A DNA stretch of 60,000 nt, taken from contig OX442315.1 of the NCBI GenBank assembly GCA_949358305.1, forward strand, positions 25,820,427 through 25,880,426, read 5' to 3'. This document shows positions 27,294 to 41,800 of this stretch, piece after piece. Position numbers and translations under genes: made by a program. The DNA is from Strigamia acuminata. Lineage: Eukaryota > Arthropoda > Chilopoda > Geophilomorpha > Linotaeniidae. Under the pieces are notes generated by a model. It worked only from the letters and a program-made list of their open reading frames with translations. It was not told where the DNA came from and did no database searches. Within the stretch, counting starts at the first letter, position 1. Every line of letters begins with the position of its first letter.

Positions 27294-29837
27294 TGCAAAA
27301 CCTCCCTTAGCAATGTAACAATACAGCTGAAGTCATAATGCTTCAGAATGGTATCAATAATGGATAAGGCATCGCAAGTGAAATGGAGATGCCCGACGAC
27401 GACAGAAAAAACTCCCCGTAAAGAACGAGGTTGAGTGGCTTGGTGGCGGTCTCTAGCGGCACAACAAATGACAATCGATGAATTCAAATATTCTAGAACT
27501 TTTTAATAATACATTTTAGCTGCATTTTTTTTAAAAAAAATTCGTTTTATTTTTAAAAATAAGCATTATTTTTTAAATGGTAAATTATTTTAATTAAAAT
27601 AGTTTTTTTTTTAAAAAATATATATTTTTACTTCACCCAAACTCTGATAACATTTAATTTAAAACCACCTGAAGTAAATATCTTTTTTTTTAAAAAAAAA
27701 TTTATGAACTATCTACCGGTATTTTAATTTTTAATTTAAAAACGAAAATTTTAAATTATTCCTTTTTGCTTTGTTCTATGCCGCAGTAATCTCATCATAG
27801 CATACCACTCTTCAAAATGTCTTAAAAATGTATACCTGATCAAGTTTTAAACGTATTTCTATTGCATTGGTCTTGTAATGTCAATAAAGTCAATACGGAC
27901 AAGCTTCCTTAATATGAAAAATTCCATTTATTTATATTCAATCAATACGCGTTACATTCATTCGATTAACTATATCATCTGATGGATGACAGAATGACGG
28001 ATCATCTAGAATTCTAAATGGGTCATATTTTATTATTAAAACTGACATGCCGTTCCAACATAAACATAACTACAATAAAAACCTTTCTCCTTCAATAAAA
28101 ACTTATTTTTTAAGAGAGAAATGTCACGTCTACTAAGATGTAAGCAAATCGATATTTGTTAGGTAAAGTATCAAATAGAAAATGTATTTTCGTTTTAAAA
28201 AACACGGAATTCAATTTTCCTTCCTTCATATGACAAACATGCGCACACGTGTTTACTCGAACTTAAAAATGTATGATAGATGCTTTCTATACAACAACTG
28301 AAATCTGTGTTTATTCAAGCAATGACTCCCTGTATTCCACTTTAAACGATAAAGTGCATCCAAGAGACATAAATCTAAAGATATTTAAGTTAAAGATGTG
28401 CGATAAAGCTGTGATAAATTGTTGGTAAACTATTTATTTCTTCCTTACTGTACACTCAGAGCCCAATAAACACGGGCACAGGGCGTATGAGAATTGTATA
28501 TGAAAAATACATTAAAGTGAAAAGATACTGTACATCCTGTAAAATCTCATCTGCTTCTACATATGAGCGGCTTTTATTTTAGAGTTTGGGATTGCTTTGC
28601 AAATAATCCCCGGGTTCTATACGCGGATCATATGATATGGTTTTATTTATTTATTGATAAGAAAATGCAATTTATTCGTTTCGCTGAACTTGTGTGTAAA
28701 ATATCTTTAACTGCATTATTATGCAATAAAACGTGAAATTGTGTGACATTTGGTTAAAATATTTCGTTAATATGTGTCAAAATATAAAATGTTGCTGATG
28801 TTTTTCTTTGGGCGTCGGTGATCAACAATTTTTGATTCACTTATGCCTTAATTATGCTCTAATAATTGCATACATTAATGGTAAATGCATTTACCCGAAA
28901 TAAAAATACAGGTGGCAGTTGAAAACACATTTCTCGTTATTACCACAGTTAACTGACATTTTACGATCTAATTCTAAGAAATAAAATACAATTTATTGCA
29001 AAATGAGATAGAAATTTCATTTAACTATCGATCATAACAGTCGTGCTCATCTGATAATCCAGGTAAGATGAGGCGAGAGTTTTGCGAGCGATTAAAGCAG
29101 TCTCTTTATGCTAATTCGATAATGTTATAAAGTACAACTCAATAGAAAATCGTTTTCATGATTAATCTTTAATTAAGAGGTCTGTTTATAATAAGATTTT
29201 CATTTATTTTCAGTAAAAAAAATATGGATTTACCCTAGGAAAGAATATTATACATATCAGGTGACAAATTAGGAAATTTGCCAACAGGCGGAAGATTTTT
29301 TTCCCCCAATGTTTTTGCGTCTTAGAAAATTGCACAATTCTCAAGCTGTCATTTATTTTTATTAATTCGCAATAACATAACAGATTATGATTACCACTTT
29401 CTCTGCATTTAAAATGCATAAGCTTTTATATTATAGCCCTTTTACGTTTACCCTTTTTCACGACGCACACCTATTTCGCTTTGGTTTTATGTATGTTCCT
29501 AAAATACGCGAGCCAGTTGTTTGTTTCTAAATATTTTATATTCAAATTAAAAAATAATGACCACAGCAAGTAGCAGCTCCCTCTTAACTGTACTCGCTCT
29601 ATCATTAGCGCCGCCCTGGTGTGTTCAGTAAGAACACAGAAGAAGGACTGAGCACGCGACGCTACTCACAAGCGTCTGCTGCTGTTTGAGATAGAAGCGC
29701 GATGTTACTTCTCTGGCTGTCTGTGTTTACATTTCGGGGCCACGGTACCCTTGAATTATTTCGTAGCAATAGACCTATTGCTTTTTAGTAGCCGTTTAAT
29801 AATGACGAAAACTTAGTGATTTTTTTCTCTCTTAAAT
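27294..29837. other. Divergent intergenic region between MEAK7 and the receptor gene
   Basis: About 2.5 kb. The first 190 bp next to MEAK7 and the last 270 bp next to the receptor (29570-29760) are less AT-rich than the middle and are probably the two promoters. A CTCF-like but imperfect site (GGTCTCTAGCGG) lies at 27448-27459. The AT-rich middle contains no credible coding or RNA gene. Confidence 0.6.
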
Positions 29838-32800
29838 ATGGGAGGTCTTTATCAAATTGTTTTGGTAGTATTTGGGGTATTTAGACACGGCTTAAGTGCA
29901 ACTTCATTACCACCATGCGCAGAACCAGTACGAATACCAGAAGAAAGCCAAAACAACACCAACTTCCAACTAATATTCGATCATCCTCTACTGGATACGA
30001 GCCAAGGTTTTATTCCCGGATCTCCATACACGGGTAAGAGACACGCCTGCCTGTTGCGTCACAATGGGTTTCTTAAAATGTATTATTTATTCAACACTGT
30101 TTTTAAAAAGTTTTGTTACGATTCACACACGTATTTCCTTCCAAACAACAGTTGATCTAATGCATAGTGTGACGCGAGTGGTTCAGGGATTTAATCAGCC
30201 CATCTTCATTTGGGTCCCGTCAAGTTTTCTGAATGCTGTTTAAGCGAAGAAAGCATACATTACTGTATTTTCCCTCGAGTGTTACTTTTCAGCATAGCCT
30301 GCTTTTGCGCGGTGAAGCTATCCATCAGGGTGTGCTTTTTATTTTTAATGGGTTTTCGTTTAAAATTTATATTTTGCAGATTTTTAAAATTTTTATTTTT
30401 AAAGTATTAATTTTCTGGATTATTTATGATTATATTTTGGATTTATAGATTGTCAGTTTCGGTAAATTAAATTATTCAATATATTTGGAGTTCGGATTAG
30501 TTGTTTAGGTGTGATGCGGCCGATGCGTATGTTTTATTCATGATAATATTTTTGAAATTATATTTATGTACCAGGTATGATTACTTGTGTTAGTAGGAGT
30601 TATTTTATTAAGGTTGCACGCTAGTCGACTAATGTTTGTTGGCTGTTACGTAAAAAGTAATTATAAAAATCGAAGACTCGATTGGCTTATCAGATGATTA
30701 AAATTTGAATTCTTTTTGAGGAGATAAAATCCGATGAGTGGTGAATGTTACTGTTGAATTTTTTTAGGGCAGGTAATATATTTAATTAATCGTACAATAA
30801 CTCAGCTTTTAAGAATTAAAGTTTAAAGAAAAAAGGAAAATCAATATCATGCTTATCTGTTCAACTTTATTTCTGTTCGTTTTGATGGTATACTGTTAAG
30901 CACAGGTCTTAATGTCTGCTATAAAAATTTAAACTTTAGGTTTGTTTGAAATTCTTGGGACACTTTGAAGTTTTACTAAGGCAGTTAAGGTTGAAATATT
31001 TTATTTCCTAGTTTTTATTTTTATGTTGTAGATTTGTTAAAGGTATTTTAAAATTTACCTAGAATGAGATTTTAAACAGTATAAACAAAGGATGCGTTGT
31101 TTATGATATACCGCTAATTAATAGTTAGCACAACAAGTAATTATCGATAATTTTTGTATAAAATTTAGAGAGGGAAAAAAGCATATTGCTATTGTACATG
31201 AATTTTTATTAGTAAAATTTGGCCAAAAGCCAAGTAAGATACATTTCTTAGTAGTTAGAAATAAAAAAAGGCATAAAAAGTGATGTATGATTAAGATGTT
31301 GTCGATTTATTCTTTTAAGGCAAAGCGTGTCGATTATTAAATAAACTAATAAGACTAATTAGAGTTTTAATTATAAAATATTTGAAATTAATTTAGTAAA
31401 TGGTTTTTACTTGTAGTAATATTTACTGCTGAAAATCTCTAAAAGTAAAATTAAATAGAAATTTCTTTTTTTTGCATGTGGCAATAACGCAGTGGGGATT
31501 ATTGTGCTGCTGGGATAATGAGTAATTTTTTCAGTAAAAAAAATAAAAAGAATATATTATGGCACTTTTTTTAAGTACCTACTTTTTGATTACCAAGAAA
31601 GAAAATGTTAAGAAAATTAAAAATCACTTGAAAGAGTAAAAATGAAATATTCATGAACCGTCCAATTTGACCTATTGAATTTCAAGCAGCAGGAATTGTA
31701 GAAAATCGTTACACCTATGTTATTCTTAAATTACATTCGTTCAATGAAGAAATGTGGAAGATGGAAAAATCTGTCTTTGTACGAGATTTTTTTTATGTGA
31801 AAAAATTATTCACAGATAATCAAACTCAAGGTTATATTCTTGAGAAAGAAAACGGCAAAAAATGCTTTGTCCCCACCTGTCTTGGGTTGTACCGCTAGAC
31901 AAAAGAAGAGGAAACTGTCTTCAATTACTGGAAAATACTTATTTATCTATTTACCTAGTTGAGCAATGTTTCCATAACAACAATAAAACCAGCAATTTTG
32001 AATCGATTACACACATCAGATCTGATTAAACAGAATGAGAGAAAAGGCTTTTCTAAGAATATTTACGTGTTAGAATTCGGGAAAATAAACTGAATAACTA
32101 AAGATCAGGAAGATAACAAAATATTGGTTTTTATTTTTTGTTTTAAGTTGAAAAGAAATAGTCATTAACCGGTGAAGTCTGGGTAAAACTGTCAATGTAA
32201 GATAGATTATGATGATGATAAATACGCATGCAATCTTTTTTTTACTTATGATTAACAAAATTTCAAGCCTACTTTTTTGGTTTTATTATGTTCGATGGCA
32301 GGAAGTCATTTGCTGTATATTTTTTAATTTTTATGTTGAAAATGTCGAAGTTTTATTTTTAGTAGTTTCTATTGTATTAATCTGTGTACTTAATCTAACG
32401 ACGTGAAAGGTTTGGTATGAATAGATGAATCTAGGTGTCGTAGAGACATGTAATCATAGGCGGAACTAAGGCGAGGCAGGAAAGACTTTGCTGGGTGCCT
32501 TACAACAGCAAAAGAGAATTTTAAAACTGTCAATAATGTCGCAAAATTAAAATATTTTTCCAATTTTTGTAATGGAGAATAAATATTTGCATTCATTGAT
32601 TCAATGGTCAAAATTTGTATTCAAATCTATACCGGGATTCTATTTTAATATAATTTTTATAAGGAGTCTGATCGGCTTTGTCATTTGCTCTGGGGACCAA
32701 AATTTGTAAAGGTTTATTGTGCACTATAACAACCATTCTCAAAAAAGATGATTTTGGAGTTCCCTTGGCAGTGTGCAACACCAAAAACTCCACGAAGCTG

Positions 32801-35800
32801 AGGCAAAAGAATCAATATACATCACCAATCACCATCAATATTTTATTACAACTTAAAGGCGTGGGAATATGTATAAATGGTCGTAGAAGTTAGAAATTGG
32901 AAACATTATATTAAATAAATTGATAAAAATGTGACATTTTCTCATTTGCAGTTCGGTTATCGTCCGTCACCGATGGAGTAACGTTTGATGGTTACGTGAT
33001 TCAATCCCAAGTGAACGGAAGAGGATTCGGAAAGTTTATTGACCCATCGCCAGGAGCTCAGCTTTGTGGCTCAAACAAAAATATAGGCATGCAGATGATA
33101 GATGCTCATTCGATAGTGACAGCTACCTTCACCTGGTTGGGGGAAACCACCATTCGAAGCACCTGTGTGCAGTTGACGTAAGTAATGATTGCTTTGCGTA
33201 TTTTGCAAGTGATTAAAGGGGTAGTTTGATGGTTCTACCAACTAAATTAGTGTAATGTAAAAATCAATAGAAACGATTTACGAGCTTTGAGAGTATACAA
33301 ATTGTATGAGTACATTTTTCTTAGTTAATTAAATCAGGCGCCGTTTTCATCTCTCGTTACGCTTGATGAAAACGGAGACGGTATTTCATTTTAATTCTAC
33401 CGGCAAAAATCAATAAGATTGTTGAAAACCATGTGATGCGAAGCGAAAATAATTTGTAAACAATGCACTCAAATGAGGAACTGTAATATATATTAATCAA
33501 AAGGCCATCTAGCCATTACTGTACTTCCAGTTTTTCAGTATTTATGAGTTGAATGAAAATTGCTTTATAATTATTTTTACCAGTGCTAGCGTGAGAAGTC
33601 ATGGTGTTTGGACACAGACCAGAACGGAAATATGTAAACGCATAGGTGATAAACTTTCGACCTTAGTTAATTTATTTAGTTAAGGTTTTATAATGGCAGT
33701 TGATTGTTGTTATTCTTTAAGTGTTGATGGGTTTTCAATTTTAACATTAAATGTCTCGATTACTTTATGTGTTTTGTGTCCTGCAGCCCATATTTATTGA
33801 TTACTTTTCAACCTCAGCTGCCAAACTTACTGAAATTGACTTTTTTTTCCATTTTATTTTATTTCCTTTATTATTTTCTTTATCGGCAAATTTATTTTTA
33901 AAGGAAAAATTATTTTCAGGTTGCTACACAACACTCAGTGATCATTATGGCATTTTAACTCAAGATATACTTAAGTCAGCATTCAAACAACACTGCCCTT
34001 TTGTTGATATTACTTTCCAGAGACCAAAACATGAGCAAATTTTTTTCCAAGTATATATCATTTAATTTTAATCAAATTTTGTATTTAATACATTTATTTA
34101 TTTATTTTTAACATAAAAGATTCGTAATTTAAGCGTCGTAGGTGATGCTTCTAGATGCAATAATGCATATCTAGCTATAGCTCTAAACTTGGATTCACCC
34201 ATTCAACGATTTTGTGGATCCAACTGGTCATTAACCAGCTACACTGGTGACCAAATGACCGTACAAGTAAAGTACCTGTCAAACAACTCCAGCTTCAGTC
34301 TTCTTTACTATACACTAGACAAGAGAAAAGGTAAATTTGATTTTGATTACATTTTCTTCTTCTACCACAACCTATTTAATATAAAATTTGTTCTTCATTA
34401 ATAGGATGCAATAAGACAATAACTTCATTCCAAGGGCAAATAACTAGTCCTAATTTTCCGGGGCCTTATTACCCAAACTTAGACTGCTACTTTTATATAT
34501 CAGTACCTCCTGGTCAAAAGGAAGTTCTACAAGTGCGAATTTTAAGGTTGCAAGCTCCTGGTAATGACGGGGTTTGCACGTTAGATTTTTTGCAAATACT
34601 AAGTCAAGGTGACAACCGTTCTTTGCTCAAAGTTTGCGGCCATCTATCACCTTTACCCGAGGTTACAGTGTCTGCAGATGTTGTTGTTCATTTTCACACG
34701 GATGACAGAGTTGAAGATCAAGGGTTCTTAATATCCTACAGGCGATTACGGAGTGAATGTGATGACCATCAAATCCTAAGTGACCCACGAGGCCTCGTGT
34801 TTTCTTCATCAAATTTACATAATTGTACAATAACAATTCACGTTCCCTATGGTTATGGAATACAGTTAAACGTTAAACTGAAATCCGGTGATAACAACAG
34901 TGCCAATGCGTCTGAAATATTGATGAATGGAGATATATCCGAAAGTAACTGTACGTCGTCGGTCTTAGAGATAAAAGATAGAGAGCAAAACACGTGGATT
35001 AAATGCATTAAAGAAGCAACGTACATTACTACAGCCAATACTCTTCGACTCCGTCTTCTTAGAGCTCTTGAAGCGGATGTGAAAGTGACTTATACTATTT
35101 TAAACGTTAACCGATCTTTAACAGAATGCGAGTACGGTTGGATTTCTGGAGATGAATATTGCTACATGTTGGAAAGTGAACCGGCTTCATGGGAAGAAGC
35201 TCAGGAGGCCTGCACAGCGCAGAACGGGAATTTAGCATCAGTTGGTAACAACGAAGTGCAAATGTTATTAGAGGAAATGATCAAACACAGGTATGTTGAT
35301 GCAAGGAGTTTTTTTTTGTTTGGAAAATAAATAAAATGTCTGCTTTTACTGGCCAAGTCAATAAAAACTAGAGTAAAACATTTTACGACTGTGGGAATAT
35401 TGCAATTAAGTTGCCATGGCAATAATAATACCTGTTGACATTTTATTTGATTGCAAATTGCTAATAATTATTGACTAAACCGGCATAAAAAAACCCTAAA
35501 TATTGAAAAGTATTATGTGAGACATTTTTGTTCTCGCACTCACCTGCACACGTGGAAGAATCCTTTTGATCGATTCTGTGCACCTTTAATGTATTCTGAA
35601 ACAAGGTAAGGTTAAGTTCCGCTTTGAAATACTAATAAAAAAAATTAAAGCACATTATTAAAAATTTTCATTTATTAAACATAATAAATGGGAAGCGGAT
35701 AGATAATAAAATATTTGATGAAAAACATTGGAGAATTTGAAATGATAACACAAAAAGCATAACACACACAAGTGTATTGATATTTTTTCGTCACACGTGG

Positions 35801-38800
35801 ACATTTCAATCGATCTTAGCTGGCAGTTTTACATTAGTATTGATACTGGAGTAAACAGATCACTTAGTGTTATTCAGTGCAGCGCCCCCTGAGTAATAAC
35901 TTGAGTTTGAATCGTTACGGCAAACATTAAAGGCCAAAATAAATAGTTTTCCAGCACAAATTAAATTAAGGGAGTTGAGTTTCTTTTTTAACTTTAATTT
36001 CTTTTTTTGTTTCAGTATCTTAAATTCAAATGACTCATCTGTTTGGATTGGCGGTAATGATCGGGCGTACGAAAATTGTTTTGAGTGGGCGGACAATAGG
36101 CCTTTTAGTTTCACGTGTAAGTCAATTTATATAATATCTTATATGTTCTAAAGCGTGAATATAGTTTGGTGAATATTTTAATCCTCTTTAATTTTTTATT
36201 GAATTATAAACGACGGAACTTAATAAAAAGTTAAATTTTCAATTCAATAAAGCGGAAAAGAAATAAAATAAATGAAAAAATGTTATACAAGACTGAAAAA
36301 AAAATGTTGACCGAATTTTGTTTTGGTCTCTGTTGACTTAACCACAGGGGCTAAAGGCGAAATTTAAACACGTTCGAAAGCGATAAAAGTTTTTCAGAGA
36401 GGGAAAAAATCGAGCGTAGTCTATATGCCAAGTAACACTAAAGCGGATAGCTCTGTCACTGTTTGCACGCATTTAATTTATTTTAAATTTATGGTGTTGT
36501 TCAGGCTAATTTTCCTTGATAAACACACTACTCCAGATCGCGGTACAAGATTAATAAGCTACGCGAATGAAGTTATCACAGTTAATGTGTTGGTTGGAAA
36601 AGCTAATTATTAAATAATTAACCGAAAAGTTAATTAAACGAATGGAAAGTTTTCTGTGGAAATCTCAAAGTTACTTTAAAAAGTAAATTAAACTTCTGGA
36701 GCTCCAGTGTGTGTTCCCAAAAGGGTTGGTGAATCTAAATTCTTGATGGTAAAATCCCACAGAAACCGAAAAACCTAAAAGTTTCTTCGCGCCAAGTCAA
36801 GAGTTTAATTGAGTTAACGTTGACAAAAAAGAATTTGGTGTTGGTTTACGTTGTGGTTTCACTGTCTCAAAATAAATAAATTTCCTGAGCAAGTTCGAAC
36901 GTGCACTACGGTAATGTAATGTCGTATAGACAGGTAGTTAATACTTTATGTGTGTTTGCAACGAAGAGGAGAAAAAATAGCGAGAGAATAAATTAACAAT
37001 TTCACACTGTTGTCATGCCAACTTAGAACGATGTATATTTACTTAGTAACCAAACGTAATGTTAGACGGAAAGGATTTATGTCCTTGTGTAAACACAACA
37101 ACATTTCTAAACACAAAAAAATACAAAAACATGGGTTCGTTATATAGCCATATAAACTATGGTAGTTTTATTGTAAACAGGGCACTTGGCATTTATTCTA
37201 AGTTGGCAGTACGTACTTCATCTCAAGAGTTAAGCATCGTATGGAAAATGCTAATACTTCTGGCGTTTTGACGTTTGAACAGCCGAAGCAGTTTCTCCCC
37301 AAACTTAAGTAGCAGTGCAAAGCTTTTTTCCGTTAAGTAAAGAAAGACTAGAAGACCTTGACTACAAAACAACACTGGAGCGTGGCCAAAAATAAAAGAA
37401 ATTTAACATGAACTCAGCTGGAGCAAACCATGACTGTAACGTGTTATTAAAGCTCACCATGGAGCGATCACTTGGCTTCAAGTTTGCGGGACCGCTAATG
37501 CGTCCTTGACTTTAACCCTGAGTATGAAATGTGTTTTTCGAAACTAAAGTGAAACTGGGTTAGCAATTTAATCGGATTGTCAGTGAAAAATGTCTTTACT
37601 CATCTGATTTTATCTCACTTTAGGCAGTCTATTGTGTGAACTGGTTTTGTAATGTTATTCGTACGTGGAATGTATTTTTTAAGATGATATTTAATGCGGA
37701 GATTGTATCGCTCTTTAGTTTGAATGCGCTCCAGCCTGCGAGTCTTCTTTTTCACCGGAAAAATAAACTTTTCGTTCGCGTTGACGCTATAAAGCAATTC
37801 AATTTATTTTTCGGTTTAGTCGTATCTTAAATTGAGTTAAATTGTAATTCCAAAAAGTAATTGTAAAATTTTTTTAAATGCAAGTTTATTTTTAAATATT
37901 TCAAAACCTTGTTTCTATTTATTACAGCAAATTGGAATTTTGTCATTTCAAATGTACTCTATCTTAATCAAAGAGAAAATTAACTTTTAAATTAAATTTT
38001 AATGAAAAAAAAAAGAAACTGAGAATGCTGAGCCTCTCTTTCAATTCTTATTAATTTATCACAACTCGAGTTAGAATTAGTTAAAAAGTTTTCCAATTTC
38101 AAGAGTAATTGTGTAACATAAATTTAGGATTACATATGGCTCTTCAAGTTCTATTTGGGAACTCTTCTGATATCAAACTTTAATTGCAGATTGGTTTCCT
38201 GGATGGGTTCACTCCAATTTCTACAATTCCCAGCCCAGTGATGATGGATTAGCTAATCAAGACTGTGTTGAAATGAGAAGAGACTTTCGATACGCTGCTA
38301 AAGGATTTGGTTTAGCTGACCATTTCTATTGGAATGACAGGGATTGCAGAGTAGCCAATCCTTATTTTTGTGAAAAATTAAAACTAGGAGGTATTTAAAA
38401 TTAAAATAATAGAATTTAAAAAGTTATTATAGCTGGTTATTTTTGTATTCTTTAGTCATTCTCGAGCCTTATCCACCAGATTGCAACAAATCGATAAATT
38501 TAAACTTGGACAATCGCCGTGCAATTGCATCAAGTCCTGGATATCCGGAACAATATCCAAAAAATATCGAATGTTACACTAAGATTCACGCGCCACATAA
38601 TTCGAAAATCATACTAACTTTTATATCATTTATTTTGGAAGATGACATGCAGTGAGTATTTCTGACAATTTGACATAAAAACATCAAAATAAAAAAGTAA
38701 AATATAAAAAAAAGTTTAGAATTGACACACCGTCTGACATAATCTTTTAACTTGATTTAACTTTGAAGCGCATAGCAGAAATGCAATTGAAAGTCATGAA

Positions 38801-41800
38801 CACAAACATTTCTTTAAAATTTAAGAAAAAATTATTTTATTATTAGACATGATAGATAACATAAATTGACAATAGATAATTTTAAATTTACTTTCGAATT
38901 TTTGTGTTGTGTAACTTGAGAAAAATAATTTTGTTTTAAATCTAGTTGTCATTACGACTTCGTAGAGCTCAGTGGTCCATCGGGTCCAAGCCAACGTTAC
39001 TGCGGTAATTGGAACAGTCGTTTGAAACTGCTAAGATATATTTCGGCAGGAAATGTTCTTCAAATTTTGTTTAAATCGGATTACTCTCATAGTTTTGTGG
39101 GATTTCGTGCCGAGGCTGCATTATACCAAGGTTTGTCACATAATGAAAAATTTAATCTTACCACACTACTATAGCGTTTGTACTGAATTTGACTGCAATC
39201 TTATTTTCTTACGACTTCTCGAGGGAAATCACCAGTTTCCATTTATTTATGCAGGTCAACTTTAACGTATTTGTTAAAGACAAATGTTTAACTTTACAAC
39301 CAAATTATTAATTTACTTTTAAAGTGAATCCTTTCGTTTTACCAGCAAATTATATAATCAGGATTTTTCACCGTAGGCAACGACATATGCGAAGATCCGA
39401 GATTATTTTCGTACGGCAATAAGTGTTACTTATTCATAAGTTATCCTGAAGTCACATGGTACACCGCACGCAAGATTTGTAGAGAAATGCAGGTGCAGAA
39501 ATAAATATTATGAATAAACTATAATAAATCGACGTTATTTTGAATGTGATGTTTGAGTTTGAGCAATAATTCAAAATTTGTTTTTTTTTAAGGGCCAATT
39601 AAGCAGCGTAGCTTCACAGGCTGAACAAAATTTCATAATAGATCGCATTCAGAAAATGGAGACTTATACTTCGGGGACTTTGTTTTGGCTCGGAGGATTT
39701 AGGAAATTCAATCAAAATCGCGGTTGGCAATGGGTGGATTCCTCACCATTTAATTATTCAGGTAGGCAAATTTGATTTGAAATTATTACAAACCGCTTAT
39801 CTTTTCTTTTGTTTGAATAAATGAGATAAAATTGCAAAACATATTACGTAAGGTTGAAATTAAATTGAAATTATCATCTTGAAGATACGTCAATAATTAT
39901 AATGTGAGCAGATTTATCACTGTCAACTTTTTCCGCCCACTTACTGATTTATTCTAACAGAAAAGAGAAAAGAAAATATAAATCTCTTTTGTAATTAGTA
40001 CCCATTTCTCGTTAATTTTATTGTTGACACGTGTATTATTCTTGCAATGTGTCAAATTTTTATGTTTTTAAAAGTCTGGGACGTTTTACGACGTTTTTTC
40101 GCTAGAAAACTAGACGTCATGTCGTTTCTTAATAAATAAATAAATAAATACTTTAAATAATAGATGAAATCAGTAAAATTTTACAAGTTTTATTAAATCT
40201 TTCACTTGTCTAAGTTGTCACGAACTTGCTCACTGCTGCACGTCATTAAATTGTAAAAAGGCAGCAACGGCAACAAATATATTCCGAATGCCAATCTCTC
40301 CTTTAAATTCCCCCGATAACGAGTATAACGACATGAATTGATGTCCACTCTTTGTGATCACTAGAGATTAATGTTCCTCTTCGGATTTGTTATGGTGTTT
40401 TGTAATGAGTGTTGTGGTTTGTGTTGAAAACCTAAAGCAGATGTTGCAACAGAATTTAAGAAAACAACACGTATCAGGTTTCTTTTTCAAATTATTTTTA
40501 GATTGGTATCCGGATTGGATGAAAGAGAGAAACGAACCAATTCCCGGATTAAAACACCACAACGAATTCACACAAGAAAGTTGTTTGGCTTTTCAATGGA
40601 AATCGGTTAAGGATTCCAGAGGAAGGCTCAAGTACAGTGGATTATATTGGGAGAGTCAAACTTGTGAACAAAGTGGTGGTTATATATGTAAAAAAGATCA
40701 AATAGGTAAAAATAAATTCCCATTAAGAAATGAATATTTTATGAGTAAAAATGGATGTCTTTACTATTCAGCTTTAGAAGTTAATATGAACAGCACCGTT
40801 TATGGCCATAAAGGAAATCTAACGTCTATTAATTATCCGGCTAATTATCCCAACAATTTAGATTATACGATTCGTGTAATTGGACCAATTGGTACACGGA
40901 TTTTATTGCAATTCAATTACCTCGATTTAGAGTGGCAAGAAGACTGCCTTTACGATTACATTGAATTGCGCAGCGGACCGGAAAAGCCGGAGACGAGAGT
41001 TTGTGGCCAGCATTCAACGGATTTAACGAAGTAATAGTAGTGTCTAATCTCAAGTATTTTTATTTCATTTTTATTTCATTTTTTTTAGATTTGATTTTAT
41101 AAGTGATAAGAATGAGTTGGTGGCGACTGTCCATACTGATTATTCCATAACTGGATTTGGGTTTGAGGCTACTTGGACTACTGTTGATGTTTCATCGTGT
41201 CCATCACGTTTTAACAATGTTTTGACTGGAATAATACAGAGCGTGAATTACCCTTCGAATTACATTAGCAATTTGGATTGCGTCACGGAGATACTTACAA
41301 ATCCTGGATCCCGGGTGTGGTTAGAATTTCTTAATTTCGATGTGGGGACGATGAACTCTGATGGAGTTTGCCACACCGACTTCCTGGAACTTACGCTTGG
41401 TCGAAATTCGTTGGAAAAGATTTTACTATGTGGCAACAAAACTGACGACATAGAGACATTAAAATTTCTCTCATTTAGTGATTACATCAAAGTTATTTTT
41501 CATTCCGATTCCACCGAAACGCAGTTAGGGTACCAGGCTTTATTTAAAATAGGTTAGTAGAGAATCAATTTAATTAAAATTTGTAAATAAATTATTATTT
41601 TTTTTAAATTTTTAAATGTTTAGTGCAAAAATTGGAAACATCTAGGATTATTTATATACAGACAAATCAAAGTGGAAATGTTCCTGCATTAAATCTTCTC
41701 TTGTCTACACCATCTAACGTTTCCCTTACCAATAAATTAGTTGCACCTTTGGGTTATATTATTCATCTCCAAATCTCTCAAGTTCTTTTCAACCCAAACG

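Noticed and set aside
33784-33919. Exon starting after CCTGCAG at 33786 in the receptor
   Set aside because: No donor exists before the next acceptor and the phase does not fit; the 50-nt exon at 33584-33633 joins both neighbours in frame.
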